A stretch of 64,000 nt of DNA from positions 1,116,001 to 1,180,000 of the forward strand of contig NZ_CP062005.1 of assembly GCF_014840935.1 (NCBI RefSeq), written 5' to 3'. This DNA is from Halomonas sp. YLGW01. GTDB taxonomy: Bacteria > Pseudomonadota > Gammaproteobacteria > Pseudomonadales > Halomonadaceae. The position numbers and the translations under genes were made by a program. How positions within the stretch are numbered: the first letter of the stretch is position 1; the number at the start of each line of letters is the position of its first letter. The notes beneath the pieces were generated by a model that saw nothing but the letters and a program-made list of their open reading frames with translations, was not told where the DNA came from and made no database searches. Of this stretch, positions 18,737-27,581 are shown in pieces.

Positions 18737-19819
18737 GTGAGAATCGCCATCGACGCGATGGGCGGGGACTTCGGTCCCCGCGCCACCGTGTCGGCCGCCG
18801 TACGGGCCCTGAAGGCCCACCCTAGACTGCAGCTGAGCCTGTTCGGTCAGCAGTCCGCCCTCGATGACGCGCTTTCGCACCTGCCGCGAAGCGACACATC
18901 CGTGCTACCCCGCCTGACCCTGTACCATTCTCCTGCTGTTGTCGCCGAAGACGCCAAGCCCTCCAGTGCCCTGCGCGGATCCAAGGATTCGAGCCTGGCG
19001 ATGGCGCTCGACTGCGTAGCATCCGGACAGGCGCAGGCAGCTGTCTCGGCCGGCAATACCGGTGCCCTGATGGCGCTGGGTCGTCGGGCGTTGGGGACCG
19101 TGGCAGGCATTCCGCGCCCGGCCATCAGTACCGCGGTGCCGACGCGGGGCAAGGGGCGCTGTTACCTGCTCGACCTGGGGGCCAACGTCGAAGCCGACGC
19201 CGAGCGCCTGGTCGACTTCGCGAGGATGGGCGAGATCATGGCGCGTCGCATCGACGGACTTGCCAAGCCGCGCGTCGCGCTGCTGAACGTGGGCATCGAG
19301 GGCACCAAGGGGACGGCCAGCGTGCGGGAGGCTGATGCACATCTGCGTCGGTTCGCTCACCTGGATTATCGTGGGTTTATCGAAGGTGATGGTATCTACT
19401 CGGGCCAGGCAGATGTGGTAGTGTGCGACGGTTTCGTTGGCAATGCCGTGCTCAAGGCCAGCGAAGGGTTGGCGAAGATGCTGATCCAGCGTGTTCAGCA
19501 GACCTTCGAGGCGCACTGGAGCAGCCGGCTGGTGGGGCTCATGGCGCGGCCAGCCCTGCGTCGCCTGCGCAGCGAGTTGGATCCGGTGCGCTACAATGGG
19601 GCCAGCCTGCTAGGGCTCAACGGCATCGTGGTCAAGAGCCATGGTGGTGCCGATGCCGCTGGCTTCGCTCATGCCATCACGCGAGCCATGCGGGAGGTCA
19701 GCGAAGACCTGCCGTCGCAGCTGGCGCAAGAGCTCGAGGCAAGGGAGCCTGTTATCGCGTCGGTCGCGTGCGGTCGAGGCGATAGCGGGATGGATGCCCG
19801 TTGTCGGACCAACGAATAG
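18737..19819 (+). CDS. plsX: PlsX, phosphate acyltransferase
   Basis: Converts acyl-ACP and phosphate to acyl-phosphate, the acyl donor for PlsY in phosphatidic acid synthesis. A peripheral membrane protein of 360 residues. The N-terminus [13 protein letters not shown] is diagnostic; [26 protein letters not shown] and the C-terminal [16 protein letters not shown] also match. The start is a GTG at 18737, 36 bases after rpmF. Its last codons overlap the region upstream of fabD. Confidence 0.95.
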   Translation: MRIAIDAMGGDFGPRATVSAAVRALKAHPRLQLSLFGQQSALDDALSHLPRSDTSVLPRLTLYHSPAVVAEDAKPSSALRGSKDSSLAMALDCVASGQAQAAVSAGNTGALMALGRRALGTVAGIPRPAISTAVPTRGKGRCYLLDLGANVEADAERLVDFARMGEIMARRIDGLAKPRVALLNVGIEGTKGTASVREADAHLRRFAHLDYRGFIEGDGIYSGQADVVVCDGFVGNAVLKASEGLAKMLIQRVQQTFEAHWSSRLVGLMARPALRRLRSELDPVRYNGASLLGLNGIVVKSHGGADAAGFAHAITRAMREVSEDLPSQLAQELEAREPVIASVACGRGDSGMDARCRTNE

Positions 19820-19839
19820 AAGATGCAAAGGTGAATGTC

Positions 19840-20793
19840 ATGACGCAATCCCTGGCCCTCGTGTTCCCGGGGCAGGGCTCCCAGCAAGTCGGTATGATGC
19901 GGGAGCTGGCCGAACGATACAGCGTGGTGAGAACCACATTCGAAGAGGCCTCTGACGCCCTGGGCTACGATCTTTGGCATGTCGTCCAGGAAGGACCTGC
20001 CGAGGCGCTGGATGCCACCGCCTGCACCCAGCCGGCACTGCTGACGGCGAGCGTCGCCATCTGGCGTGTCTGGCAGGAACTGGAAGGCCCGCGGCCCGGC
20101 ATCATGGCCGGCCACAGCCTTGGCGAATACAGCGCCATGGTCTGCGCGGGCGTGCTGCCCTTTGCCGAAGGCGTGCGCCTGGTGAAGCTGCGGGGTGAGG
20201 CCATGCAGAACGCCGTGCCGGCGGGCACCGGTGCCATGGCCGCCATCCTGGGGCTTGCCGACGACGCCGTCGAGCAGGCCTGTCGCGAGGCCGCCCAGGG
20301 AGAGGTGGTGGCCGCGGTCAACTACAATGCGCCGGGGCAGGTCGTGATCGCCGGTGGCAAGGCTGCCGTCGAGCGGGCTATCGCGCTATGCCAGCAGGCG
20401 GGCGCCAAGCGTGCGCTGCCGCTACCGGTATCGGTGCCTTCGCACTGCGATCTGATGCGCCCGGCCGCCGATCGCCTGGCGAGTGCCATGAGCGCCATCG
20501 AGATGCGTCCGCCGCGTTACACCGTGGTACAGAACGTCGATGCCCAGGCACATGCCGATGTCGACACCCTGCGCACCCGGCTGGTCGAACAGCTCTACCA
20601 GCCGGTCCGCTGGACGTCCTGTGTCGAGGCCATGACCGATCAGGGCGCCGAAGTGTTCATCGAGTGCGGTCCGGGCAAGGTGCTGACCGGCCTTGGCAAG
20701 CGTATCAATCGCTCCATCAAGGGCCTGGCCGTCAATGACCCTGACAGCCTGGAGAGTGCACTCGAACTGGCGCGCGGTGCTGCTACCGAATAA
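19840..20793 (+). CDS. fabD: FabD, malonyl-CoA:ACP transacylase
   Basis: Loads malonyl groups onto acyl carrier protein for fatty-acid synthesis. Starts MTQSLALVFPGQGSQ. The nucleophile is Ser93 in GHSLGEYSA and the active-site histidine lies in VPSHCDLM. 317 residues against 309 in E. coli. AAAGGTGA upstream supports the start at 19840; an in-frame TTG at 19801 would overlap plsX. Part of plsX-fabD-fabG-acpP-fabF; fabH is not present between plsX and fabD, unlike in E. coli. Confidence 0.95.
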   Translation: MTQSLALVFPGQGSQQVGMMRELAERYSVVRTTFEEASDALGYDLWHVVQEGPAEALDATACTQPALLTASVAIWRVWQELEGPRPGIMAGHSLGEYSAMVCAGVLPFAEGVRLVKLRGEAMQNAVPAGTGAMAAILGLADDAVEQACREAAQGEVVAAVNYNAPGQVVIAGGKAAVERAIALCQQAGAKRALPLPVSVPSHCDLMRPAADRLASAMSAIEMRPPRYTVVQNVDAQAHADVDTLRTRLVEQLYQPVRWTSCVEAMTDQGAEVFIECGPGKVLTGLGKRINRSIKGLAVNDPDSLESALELARGAATE

Positions 20794-20841
20794 GGTGGGG
20801 CCGCGCTGCCAAATGATGACAGCAACAATGCGGAATAGCTT

Positions 20842-21582
20842 ATGAGCGAATCTAGAATTGCCCTGGTGACGGGGGCCAGTCGTGGCATCGGTCGTGCCAT
20901 CGCCCTCGAGCTCGGCCGTCAGGGCCGGGTCGTCATCGGCACGGCGACCAGCGATCGCGGCGCCGAGGCCATCGATGCCTATCTCAAGGAGCAGGGCATC
21001 GCGGGTGCCGGCCGCAAACTCGACGTCACCGATCAGGGCAGCATCGATGCGCTGCTCAAGTCGGTCGGCGAGGAGTTCGGTGCCCCGACCATCCTGGTCA
21101 ACAATGCCGGGATCACTCGCGACAACCTGCTGATGCGCATGAAGGAAGACGAGTGGGATGATGTCATCGACACCAATCTCAAGTCGCTCTACCGCGTCAC
21201 CAAGGCCTGTGTCCGCGGCATGACCAAGGCGCGCTTCGGTCGTATTGTCAGCATCAGTTCCGTGGTCGCGACCATGGGCAATATGGGGCAGAGCAACTAT
21301 GCTGCGGCCAAGGCTGGTATGGAAGGCTTCTCTCGTGCGCTGGCGCGTGAGGTTGCCTCGCGCAATATCACCGTCAATAACGTGGCGCCCGGCTTCATTG
21401 CTACCGACATGACGGATTCGTTGCCGCAGGCGCAGAAGGATGCCCTGCTGTCGCAGATTCCGCTGACCCGGCTGGGCCAGCCCGAGGAAATTGCCGCGGC
21501 GGTGGGCTTTCTCACCAGCGAGGCAGCCGGCTATATCACCGGCGAGACGCTGCAGGTCAACGGCGGCATGAACATGCGCTGA
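20842..21582 (+). CDS. fabG: FabG, 3-oxoacyl-ACP reductase
   Basis: NADPH-dependent short-chain dehydrogenase that reduces 3-ketoacyl-ACP. 246 residues. Rossmann motif TGASRGIGRAI near the N-terminus, NNAGITRDNLLMRMK, the Ser in SISSVVATMGN, the Tyr-x3-Lys pair in NYAAAKAGMEGF, and the C-terminal GYITGETLQVNGGMNM characteristic of FabG. It lies 48 bases after fabD and 129 before acpP. Confidence 0.95.
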   Translation: MSESRIALVTGASRGIGRAIALELGRQGRVVIGTATSDRGAEAIDAYLKEQGIAGAGRKLDVTDQGSIDALLKSVGEEFGAPTILVNNAGITRDNLLMRMKEDEWDDVIDTNLKSLYRVTKACVRGMTKARFGRIVSISSVVATMGNMGQSNYAAAKAGMEGFSRALAREVASRNITVNNVAPGFIATDMTDSLPQAQKDALLSQIPLTRLGQPEEIAAAVGFLTSEAAGYITGETLQVNGGMNMR

Positions 21583-21711
21583 CGGCCTGGCCGACTCTCA
21601 TGTTGCGAAGGCCCCTGGCGGTCTATAAACTACCCCGCAGCTTTTTTGGGCTTGCGGATTCTATCCGGCTGTAAGTTAACGGCTATCTTGAACGACTGGA
21701 GTGAGTAACTA

Positions 21712-21945
21712 ATGAGCACCATCGAAGAGCGCGTGAAGAAGGTTGTGGCCGAGCGCCTGAACGTCAAGGAAGAAGACATCCAGAACACCTCTTCCTTCAC
21801 CGAAGATCTCGGTGCCGATTCTCTCGATACCGTCGAGCTGGTGATGGCGCTCGAAGAGGAATTCGATACCGAAATTCCCGACGAAGAAGCCGAGAAGATC
21901 ACCACCGTTCAGGAAGCGATCGACTACGTCAACGCCCACCAGTAA
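21712..21945 (+). CDS. acpP: Acyl carrier protein
   Basis: Seventy-seven residues, very acidic. Ser37 in [12 protein letters not shown] is the site of 4'-phosphopantetheine attachment by AcpS, itself encoded at 63185-63562. GGAGTGAG precedes the ATG. Followed by a strong terminator, so high-level acpP expression can be separated from fabF, which appears to have its own -10 element. Confidence 0.97.
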   Translation: MSTIEERVKKVVAERLNVKEEDIQNTSSFTEDLGADSLDTVELVMALEEEFDTEIPDEEAEKITTVQEAIDYVNAHQ

Positions 21946-22003
21946 GCGGGTGTTGAGATCGCGACCTTAAGGGTCGCCAGGCTCACGCAAGTGACCTGAC
22001 ACG

Positions 22004-22041
22004 GGAGCCACCCAGGCAATAGCCGGGTGGCTCCTTTTTTT
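22004..22041 (+). terminator. Rho-independent terminator after acpP
   Basis: Ten-base stem GGAGCCACCC / GGGTGGCTCC (22004-22013 with 22025-22034), 11-base loop, then seven T residues. Confidence 0.93.
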
Positions 22042-22087
22042 GTTGGAATGGAAGCTGTGTATACAGAGGCGGGACTCCTGCGGGTGG

Positions 22088-22117
22088 AGACACACCGGGG
22101 GGGACATCAGGTATAAT
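22088..22117 (+). promoter_or_regulatory. Probable fabF promoter
   Basis: Perfect -10 TATAAT (22112-22117) after the acpP terminator and about 55 bases before the fabF start. The -35 is weak: AGACAC at 18-base spacing or GAGACA at 19. Confidence 0.5.
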
Positions 22118-22172
22118 TCCCGCAACGTCGGCATGCTGCGGCATGCCATCTGAATGGTCTGGAGGGAAGCTG

Positions 22173-23411
22173 ATGCCTCGTAGAAGGGTCGTGGTGACCG
22201 GGCTTGGTCTGGTAACGCCAGTAGGAAACACCGTCGATGACAGCTGGGCGAACATCGTCGCCGGCAACAGCGGCATCGCCGCCATCGAACACTTCGATAC
22301 CAGCGGGTTCAACACGCGCTTCGGCGGGTCGGTCAAGGACTTCGATATCAGTCCTTATCTGAACCCCAAGGATGCGCGCAAGATGGATCTGTTCATCCAG
22401 TATGGCATCGCCGCCGGGGCGCAGGCCATCGACGATGCCGGCCTGGAGTGTACCGAGAATAATGCGCACCGGATCGGGGTGGCGATCGGCTCCGGCATCG
22501 GCGGTCTGCCGATGATCGAGCACAACCACAATGCCCTCAACAAGGGCGGCGCCCGTCGCATCTCGCCATTCTTCGTGCCGGGTTCGATCATCAACATGAT
22601 CTCCGGCAACCTGGCGATCCAGCACGGCTTTCGTGGCCCCAACATCGCCATCACCACCGCCTGCACCACCGGTACCCACAACATCGGCTACAGTGCCCGG
22701 ACCATCGCTTACGGCGATGCCGACGTCATGGTCTGTGGCGGGGCGGAGATGGCCACCACGCCACTGGGCCTGGGGGGCTTCTCGGCGGCGCGGGCGCTGT
22801 CGACGCGCAACGACGATCCTCAGTCGGCAAGCCGTCCCTGGGATCAGGATCGCGACGGCTTCGTGCTGTCCGATGGTGCCGGGGTGATGGTGCTGGAGGA
22901 GTACGAGCATGCCAAGGCCCGGGGGGCGACCATCTACGCCGAGCTCTCGGGCTTTGGCATGAGTGATGATGCCTACCACATGACCGCACCGCCGGAAGAC
23001 GGTCGGGGCGCGGCCATGTCGATGGAAAACGCCGTCCGCGATGCCGGCATCGATCCCGCCAGCATCGACTACATCAACGCCCACGGCACCTCCACGCCGG
23101 CCGGTGACCTGGCCGAGAGCCGTGCCGTCGAGAAGGTGATGGGTGAGGGCGCGAAGTCCGTGGCGGTCAGCTCCACCAAGTCGATGATCGGCCACCTGCT
23201 GGGTGCCGCCGGCGCCGTCGAGGCGGTGTTCTGCGTGCTGGCGATTCGCGACCAGGTGGCTCCGCCCACCATCAACCTGGACACCCCCCAGGAAGGCTGC
23301 AATCTCGACTACGTGCCTCACAAGGCCCGGGAGATGAAGATCGACACCGCCCTGTCGAACTCCTTCGGGTTCGGCGGCACCAACGGCTCGCTGATCTTCA
23401 CCAGGGTCTGA
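22173..23411 (+). CDS. fabF: FabF, 3-oxoacyl-ACP synthase II
   Basis: Condensing enzyme that elongates acyl-ACP with malonyl-ACP. 412 residues starting [18 protein letters not shown]. The catalytic triad is visible: Cys164 in [12 protein letters not shown], His in [11 protein letters not shown] and His in IGHLLGAAG. The start at 22173 follows GGAGGGA; an in-frame ATG ten codons earlier lacks one. The next gene, pabC, begins seven bases after its stop, the usual fabF-pabC-mltG order. Confidence 0.95.
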   Translation: MPRRRVVVTGLGLVTPVGNTVDDSWANIVAGNSGIAAIEHFDTSGFNTRFGGSVKDFDISPYLNPKDARKMDLFIQYGIAAGAQAIDDAGLECTENNAHRIGVAIGSGIGGLPMIEHNHNALNKGGARRISPFFVPGSIINMISGNLAIQHGFRGPNIAITTACTTGTHNIGYSARTIAYGDADVMVCGGAEMATTPLGLGGFSAARALSTRNDDPQSASRPWDQDRDGFVLSDGAGVMVLEEYEHAKARGATIYAELSGFGMSDDAYHMTAPPEDGRGAAMSMENAVRDAGIDPASIDYINAHGTSTPAGDLAESRAVEKVMGEGAKSVAVSSTKSMIGHLLGAAGAVEAVFCVLAIRDQVAPPTINLDTPQEGCNLDYVPHKAREMKIDTALSNSFGFGGTNGSLIFTRV

Positions 23412-23418
23412 TATCGCG

Positions 23419-24222
23419 ATGGACGAGGCTGTGCTGCCGTTGGATGATCGCGGCCTGGCCTACGGCGACGGGGTCTTCGAGACCGTGCTGGTGCGTGACG
23501 GCACCCCGGTGCTGTGGGAGGCGCACCTGGCACGCCTCACGCGTGGCTGCGAACGGCTGGGCTTCCCTGCACCGCCCCGAGACACCCTCGAGGCATTGCC
23601 CGGTCGGGCGCCGGCCGGGCTCAGCGTGCTGAAGCTGATCGTGACTCGCGGCAGCGGGGGGCGAGGCTATCTGGCGCCGGCCGACCCTCAGCCTCGCCTG
23701 CGGGTACAGCGCATGCCCTTCGCGCCCGCCGAGGCACGCTGGCACGAGGGTGTGCGGGTGCGTCACTGCGCCCTGCGCCTAGGCATCCAGCCGCGCCTGG
23801 CCGGCCTCAAGCACCTCAATCGGCTGGAGAACGTGCTGGCCCGCGGCGAGTGGTCCGATCCCGGCATCGCCGAGGGGCTCTTGTGCGACAGCGAGGGGCG
23901 TCTCGTCGAGGCCACCTGCATGAACCTCTTCTGGCAGCGGGCCGGGCGACTGGAAACCCCGCGGCTCGATCGCTGCGGGGTGGCCGGCACCCTGCGTCAG
24001 GCACTGCTGGACGACCAGCCGATCGCGGAAGTCGAGGCGACCCCCGAGCGGCTCATGGAGGTCGAGGCCCTGTGGCTCGGCAACTCCCTGCAGGGGCTCT
24101 GGCCGGTGACTCGGCTCGATGACGACGAAGGCCGTGCGCTCATCACCTGGACGATCGGCGAGACACACCGTCGATTGCAGAACGACGCCCAGCGCCTGCT
24201 GGGCTATCCGTCGCTGACCTGA
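23419..24222 (+). CDS. pabC: PabC, 4-amino-4-deoxychorismate lyase
   Basis: PLP-dependent lyase that forms p-aminobenzoate for folate synthesis. 267 residues of fold-type IV: DDRGLAYGDGVFETVLV at the N-terminus, the PLP lysine in GLKHLNRLENVLA, and CDSEGRLVEATCMNLF. The family relatives are branched-chain and D-amino-acid aminotransferases, but the position between fabF and mltG and the GLKHLNRLENVLA motif favour PabC. It follows fabF by seven bases. Confidence 0.9.
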   Translation: MDEAVLPLDDRGLAYGDGVFETVLVRDGTPVLWEAHLARLTRGCERLGFPAPPRDTLEALPGRAPAGLSVLKLIVTRGSGGRGYLAPADPQPRLRVQRMPFAPAEARWHEGVRVRHCALRLGIQPRLAGLKHLNRLENVLARGEWSDPGIAEGLLCDSEGRLVEATCMNLFWQRAGRLETPRLDRCGVAGTLRQALLDDQPIAEVEATPERLMEVEALWLGNSLQGLWPVTRLDDDEGRALITWTIGETHRRLQNDAQRLLGYPSLT

Positions 24223-24255
24223 TCCCGGTCGGCGGCGTTCCCCTGAGGAGACATC

Positions 24256-25263
24256 ATGCGAGTGGGAAAACTTCTGCTGGTGCTGCTGGCCGTGACGGCC
24301 GCCGCGGCAGTCGGTGGCTATCGCTACTGGGAAAGCCGGCTGGTCGCGCCGATCGCTATTGACGAGCCGATACTCTATGAGGTGCCGGCGGGCGCCGGCT
24401 TCCACCAGGTGGTGCTGGACCTGGCCGATCGCGACATCCTCGACGATCCCTGGGCGTTTCGCCTGCTGACTCGCCTCGATCCGTCGGCGGTGCCGAGCCT
24501 CAAGGTCGGCGAGTATCGCCTCGAGCCCGGCATGACCGGCCGCGAGGCCCTGGCCCTGCTGGGCAGCGACCAGGTGGTGACCTATCCGTTGACCATTCCC
24601 GAGGGCTGGACCTTCGCCGAGATGCGCGCGCGCCTGGAAGCGGCCGACAAGCTGGTGCAGGAAACCGATGGCATGAGTGATGCCGAGGTCATGGCCGAGC
24701 TGGGTCGTGAAGGCGAGCATCCCGAGGGCTGGTTCTTCCCTGATACCTATCGATATCACAAGGGTGTCAGTGACCTGGATATCCTGCGCCAGGCCCATGA
24801 GCGCATGGAGACCATCCTCGATGAGGTCTGGGAAGGGCGCGACAAGGCGCTAGACCTACCCGTCGATAGCCCCTACGAGGCGCTGATCATGGCCTCGCTG
24901 ATCGAGCGGGAGACCGGTGCCAGCGAGGAGCGTCGGGCCATCGCCGGGGTCTTTACTCGGCGTATGGAGCGGGGCATGCGCCTGCAGACCGACCCCACCG
25001 TCATCTATGGCATGGGCGACGATTACGCGGGCAACATCACCCGGGCCGACCTGCGCGAACCGACGCCCTACAATACCTACGTCATCGATGGCCTGCCGCC
25101 CACGCCGATCGCCATGCCGGGGCGGGCCGCCCTCGAGGCGGCGGTGAATCCCGAGGATGGCAATACCCTGTACTTCGTGGCCCGCGGCGACGGCACGCAC
25201 CAATTCTCGCGCTCGCTTCGCGAGCACAACAATGCGGTGAACCAGTATATCCGCAATCGTTGA
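24256..25263 (+). CDS. mltG: MltG, endolytic peptidoglycan transglycosylase
   Basis: Inner-membrane YceG-family enzyme that cuts nascent glycan strands and may set their length. 335 residues: an N-terminal membrane helix (about 5-22), a LysM-like domain and the catalytic domain with LIMASLIERETG carrying the proposed catalytic glutamate, then LQTDPTVIYG, PYNTYVIDGLPPTPI and a complete C-terminus. GAGGAGA upstream. In gammaproteobacteria tmk follows directly; here the AT-rich island begins immediately after the stop codon. Confidence 0.94.
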   Translation: MRVGKLLLVLLAVTAAAAVGGYRYWESRLVAPIAIDEPILYEVPAGAGFHQVVLDLADRDILDDPWAFRLLTRLDPSAVPSLKVGEYRLEPGMTGREALALLGSDQVVTYPLTIPEGWTFAEMRARLEAADKLVQETDGMSDAEVMAELGREGEHPEGWFFPDTYRYHKGVSDLDILRQAHERMETILDEVWEGRDKALDLPVDSPYEALIMASLIERETGASEERRAIAGVFTRRMERGMRLQTDPTVIYGMGDDYAGNITRADLREPTPYNTYVIDGLPPTPIAMPGRAALEAAVNPEDGNTLYFVARGDGTHQFSRSLREHNNAVNQYIRNR

Positions 25264-25277
25264 GGGACGAACGCTGC

Positions 25278-25469
25278 ATGGATATTGAATTTTGGAAGGC
25301 AGCGCAGGAGTTCCTGATGAAATGGTTTGGGCGCATCATAGCTCTGAAAGGTGGGATCATCTCAAAATCCCAATCCCTTCTATCCAAATCATATTGCTAT
25401 TATCACTGGATTCTAGGTATCAGCACCGGCCTAGATATGCGCAACGTTGACGATGGAAGGGTCATATGA
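25278..25469 (+). CDS. Small ORF of uncertain status between mltG and the foreign tmk
   Basis: Sixty-three codons from an ATG at 25278, overlapping the tmk start by four bases (ATGA). I do not recognise a family. The central segment GRIIALKGGIISKSQSLL loosely resembles the start of dTMP kinases (GRFIxLEGG-x4-GKS), but the P-loop is absent. It could be a decayed 5' remnant of a tmk or a chance likeness. No convincing ribosome site. Its main value may be translational coupling into tmk. Confidence 0.3.
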   Translation: MDIEFWKAAQEFLMKWFGRIIALKGGIISKSQSLLSKSYCYYHWILGISTGLDMRNVDDGRVI

Positions 25470-26092
25470 AACAAGGCCGGATGATTGTAATCGACGGTAG
25501 CAATGGGGCTGGAAAAACTACGGTTATTGAAGCTCTACGTGACCATCTCAAACATCAAAATAGGGAAGCTGTTTTTACTCGCGAGCCTGGCGGCACGCCT
25601 ATTGGGGAAAAGATAAGAGAAGTTCTATTATCCACGGACACCTCTGGAATGGCGTCTGTTACAGAGTTGATGCTTTTCGCTGCTGCGCGTGCGCAGCACG
25701 TACGTGAAAAGATTCTCCCCGCTCTTCAGGAAGGGAAAGTAGTTATAAGTGATCGTTTTGACTCGGCGACTTTAAGCTTTCAACATTATGCTCGGGGGCT
25801 TCCAATCGGGCTCATAACAACGCTAAATGATCTTGCAGTAGATGGGCTCAAGCCAGATTTGACCATTATCCTCGATCTGGATCCGGAGGCCGGCCTTGCG
25901 CGTGTAAGCACGCGTGACTCCCCGGATAGGCTTGAGAAGGAAACATTGGACTTTCTTCGTAAAGCTCGTGAAGGCTATTTGGCGCAGGCTAGGCTGAACC
26001 CGGAGCGTTTCATAGTGATTGATGCTTCACAATCCGTTGGCCATGTTTTAAGTGACGTGTTGCAAGCTGTTGATCATATATTGGAGTGTTGA
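25466..26092 (+). CDS. tmk: Thymidylate kinase (dTMP kinase), foreign copy
   Basis: Phosphorylates dTMP to dTDP, an essential step of dTTP synthesis. 208 residues with P-loop GSNGAGKTT (11-19), REPGGTPIG (39-47), the DRF motif DRFDS (96-100), a LID-like RVSTRDSPDRLEKE (146-159) and the C-terminal PERFIVIDASQS (179-190). The usual EG-x-(D/E)-G-x-GKS loop reads DGSNGAGKT, so the conserved acid before the second glycine is Asn. AT-rich codons mark it as foreign. It occupies the exact mltG-tmk-holB slot and is presumably the working tmk, since only a C-terminal stub of the native gene remains in the window. GGAAGG precedes the ATG. Confidence 0.9.
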   Translation: MKQGRMIVIDGSNGAGKTTVIEALRDHLKHQNREAVFTREPGGTPIGEKIREVLLSTDTSGMASVTELMLFAAARAQHVREKILPALQEGKVVISDRFDSATLSFQHYARGLPIGLITTLNDLAVDGLKPDLTIILDLDPEAGLARVSTRDSPDRLEKETLDFLRKAREGYLAQARLNPERFIVIDASQSVGHVLSDVLQAVDHILEC

Positions 26093-26576
26093 CCATGCAT
26101 GATACATGAGATGCTTATGATGGTTATTTTTATTTTTCTGGTAGTGCTGAAGGGTAGGGCGCTACCTTTTCTGACAACCTCGAACATGATTTAGGTGACT
26201 GTTAGGGCTAGCCTCTATGTCATCCTTGTCATGCGCTAACTTATGTGATGGTGCGTGAGGCAGTGAGTGGCTATAGCGGTTATGGCAGGCCCTAAGGCTA
26301 TCAGCTGGCTCAGTAGTAAAAACCTTTGCTTCGACCTGTTGCTTCCCTTTTTCAAAGCGATATTTCTGCTGTTAGGGTATTGTTAAGGTAGCCTAGTGAT
26401 GCGTTTGTTTAAGATGGGGTTGCTAGGCTGCGAAATTGAAGCTGATGATTATATATTGAGGGTTACTGTTCTCTGAAGTGTGGGAGGTTGTCTGTTTCGG
26501 CGTGCGTCTGCGGCTGCTGATAAAGATTGGTTTTAAGTTTTAGTTGAAATTATTATAGGAGTGGTGTGTGATAGTT
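26093..26576. other. AT-rich 484-bp gap between the convergent island genes
   Basis: Apart from the terminator hairpin at 26150, nothing is supported. A 27-codon hydrophobic reading frame begins at 26111 but lacks a ribosome site. No clear terminator for the minus-strand operon is visible just below 26577. No attachment-site-like direct repeat was found. Confidence 0.4.
26150..26170 (+). terminator. Putative rho-independent terminator after the foreign tmk
   Basis: Eight-base stem AAGGGTAG / CTACCTTT (with one G-T pair), GGCG loop, T run. It lies 57 bases after the tmk stop and would limit readthrough into the opposing operon. Confidence 0.55.
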
Positions 26577-27581
26577 CTATTGATTATAAGTGTCCCATTT
26601 TCCGCAAGTAATGGAATCTTTTCCTCGTGAATGATAGTGACACTTCATGCGGTTTTGGCAACCGTTGGAATGCTTTTTCAAAAATTCAGGATTTGCGATA
26701 AGGTCACGACAGATACCGATGTGGACATTTTTCGGGAGATCTTTTGTCCATCCTTTGAGAGATTTTCCGGAGGCTATGAAATTTCGTCGTGGGTGCCCAT
26801 GCGCGAGTCCAGTCGTGGCGGCTATTCTCTGTGACAGAAGTTTGTCGGTTGATGGATAGATAAGTCGTTTGTTTAAATTATAAAAGCCTGAAGAGATATC
26901 TATATAATCTATCGGTAATGTACAAATTTTGTCAAGGAAGTCGTTTGGTTCATAGTCGTCTATTTCCGTTGCGCCAGTTGCTAAAGAGAGTCGGATCGAA
27001 GCTTCTACTTCAAGATCAGCGGTCTGATCAGACCACTCTGTCAATTTCTCCATTGCAAGGTCTACATGTCGTGAAAATCGAGAATCTATGATGAGGTTGA
27101 AAAGATAGCCATGCGCAGCATGCAATTGTATGTGTCCGAACCCTGCTGAGGCTGCTAGGCTCGTGCCTAGCTTGAGGTCGTCGAAAGCATCGATTATGTC
27201 CTTCTCTTTTAATGATGAGGCAATTTCACGGTAAGTATTAATATTTTTTTTGTTTGATTTGGTTATGAAATTTTGCATTCCTTTATAGCCTGGCCAGCAC
27301 GAAGCCAACTGAACCCCGGGTATTGCTCCTCGTTCAGAAATGGCTTCGGTGAGAGCGTTCCACGCCACATTTTTTGAAATCTTTGAGCAGGCGTTGTTGC
27401 TGCCAACTCCTGATGGAAGAACAACGTTTCCGACTATTGCGCAGTGGAGCCCGTTCCCACTTCGTTCGCGATAAAATTCGATACAGCGTGAGTCTGGGGT
27501 TTGATTTTTTGAGAATCCAGTGTTTACGGGTAAGAAGAAAGTTTTACTTTTGTTTTTGGAGATTGGCATATCTATGTTCAT
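26577..27581 (-). CDS. Old Yellow Enzyme-family flavin oxidoreductase
   Basis: FMN-dependent TIM-barrel reductase. The N-terminus has the barrel-1 pattern (PVNTGFSKNQTP, IEFYRERSG, IVGNVVL), Gln91 lies in GVQLAS, and HAAHGYL supplies His154, His157 and Tyr159, the residues that bind and protonate substrate in YqjM-type enzymes. The usual N-x-R-x-D-x-YGG segment is replaced. The tail has Cys308, Cys314 and Cys326; the last spacing (x11) equals that of the [4Fe-4S] ligands of 2,4-dienoyl-CoA reductase, but the set is incomplete. About 334 residues, starting at 27581 or 27569. It overlaps the MazG-like gene, so it is the third gene of the island operon. Substrate unknown; the company suggests a nucleotide or base. 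Confidence 0.8.
   Translation of the reverse strand: MNIDMPISKNKSKTFFLPVNTGFSKNQTPDSRCIEFYRERSGNGLHCAIVGNVVLPSGVGSNNACSKISKNVAWNALTEAISERGAIPGVQLASCWPGYKGMQNFITKSNKKNINTYREIASSLKEKDIIDAFDDLKLGTSLAASAGFGHIQLHAAHGYLFNLIIDSRFSRHVDLAMEKLTEWSDQTADLEVEASIRLSLATGATEIDDYEPNDFLDKICTLPIDYIDISSGFYNLNKRLIYPSTDKLLSQRIAATTGLAHGHPRRNFIASGKSLKGWTKDLPKNVHIGICRDLIANPEFLKKHSNGCQNRMKCHYHSRGKDSITCGKWDTYNQ

Noticed and set aside
26111-26194. 27-codon hydrophobic ORF after the foreign tmk
   Set aside because: No ribosome site, and it runs through the terminator hairpin.
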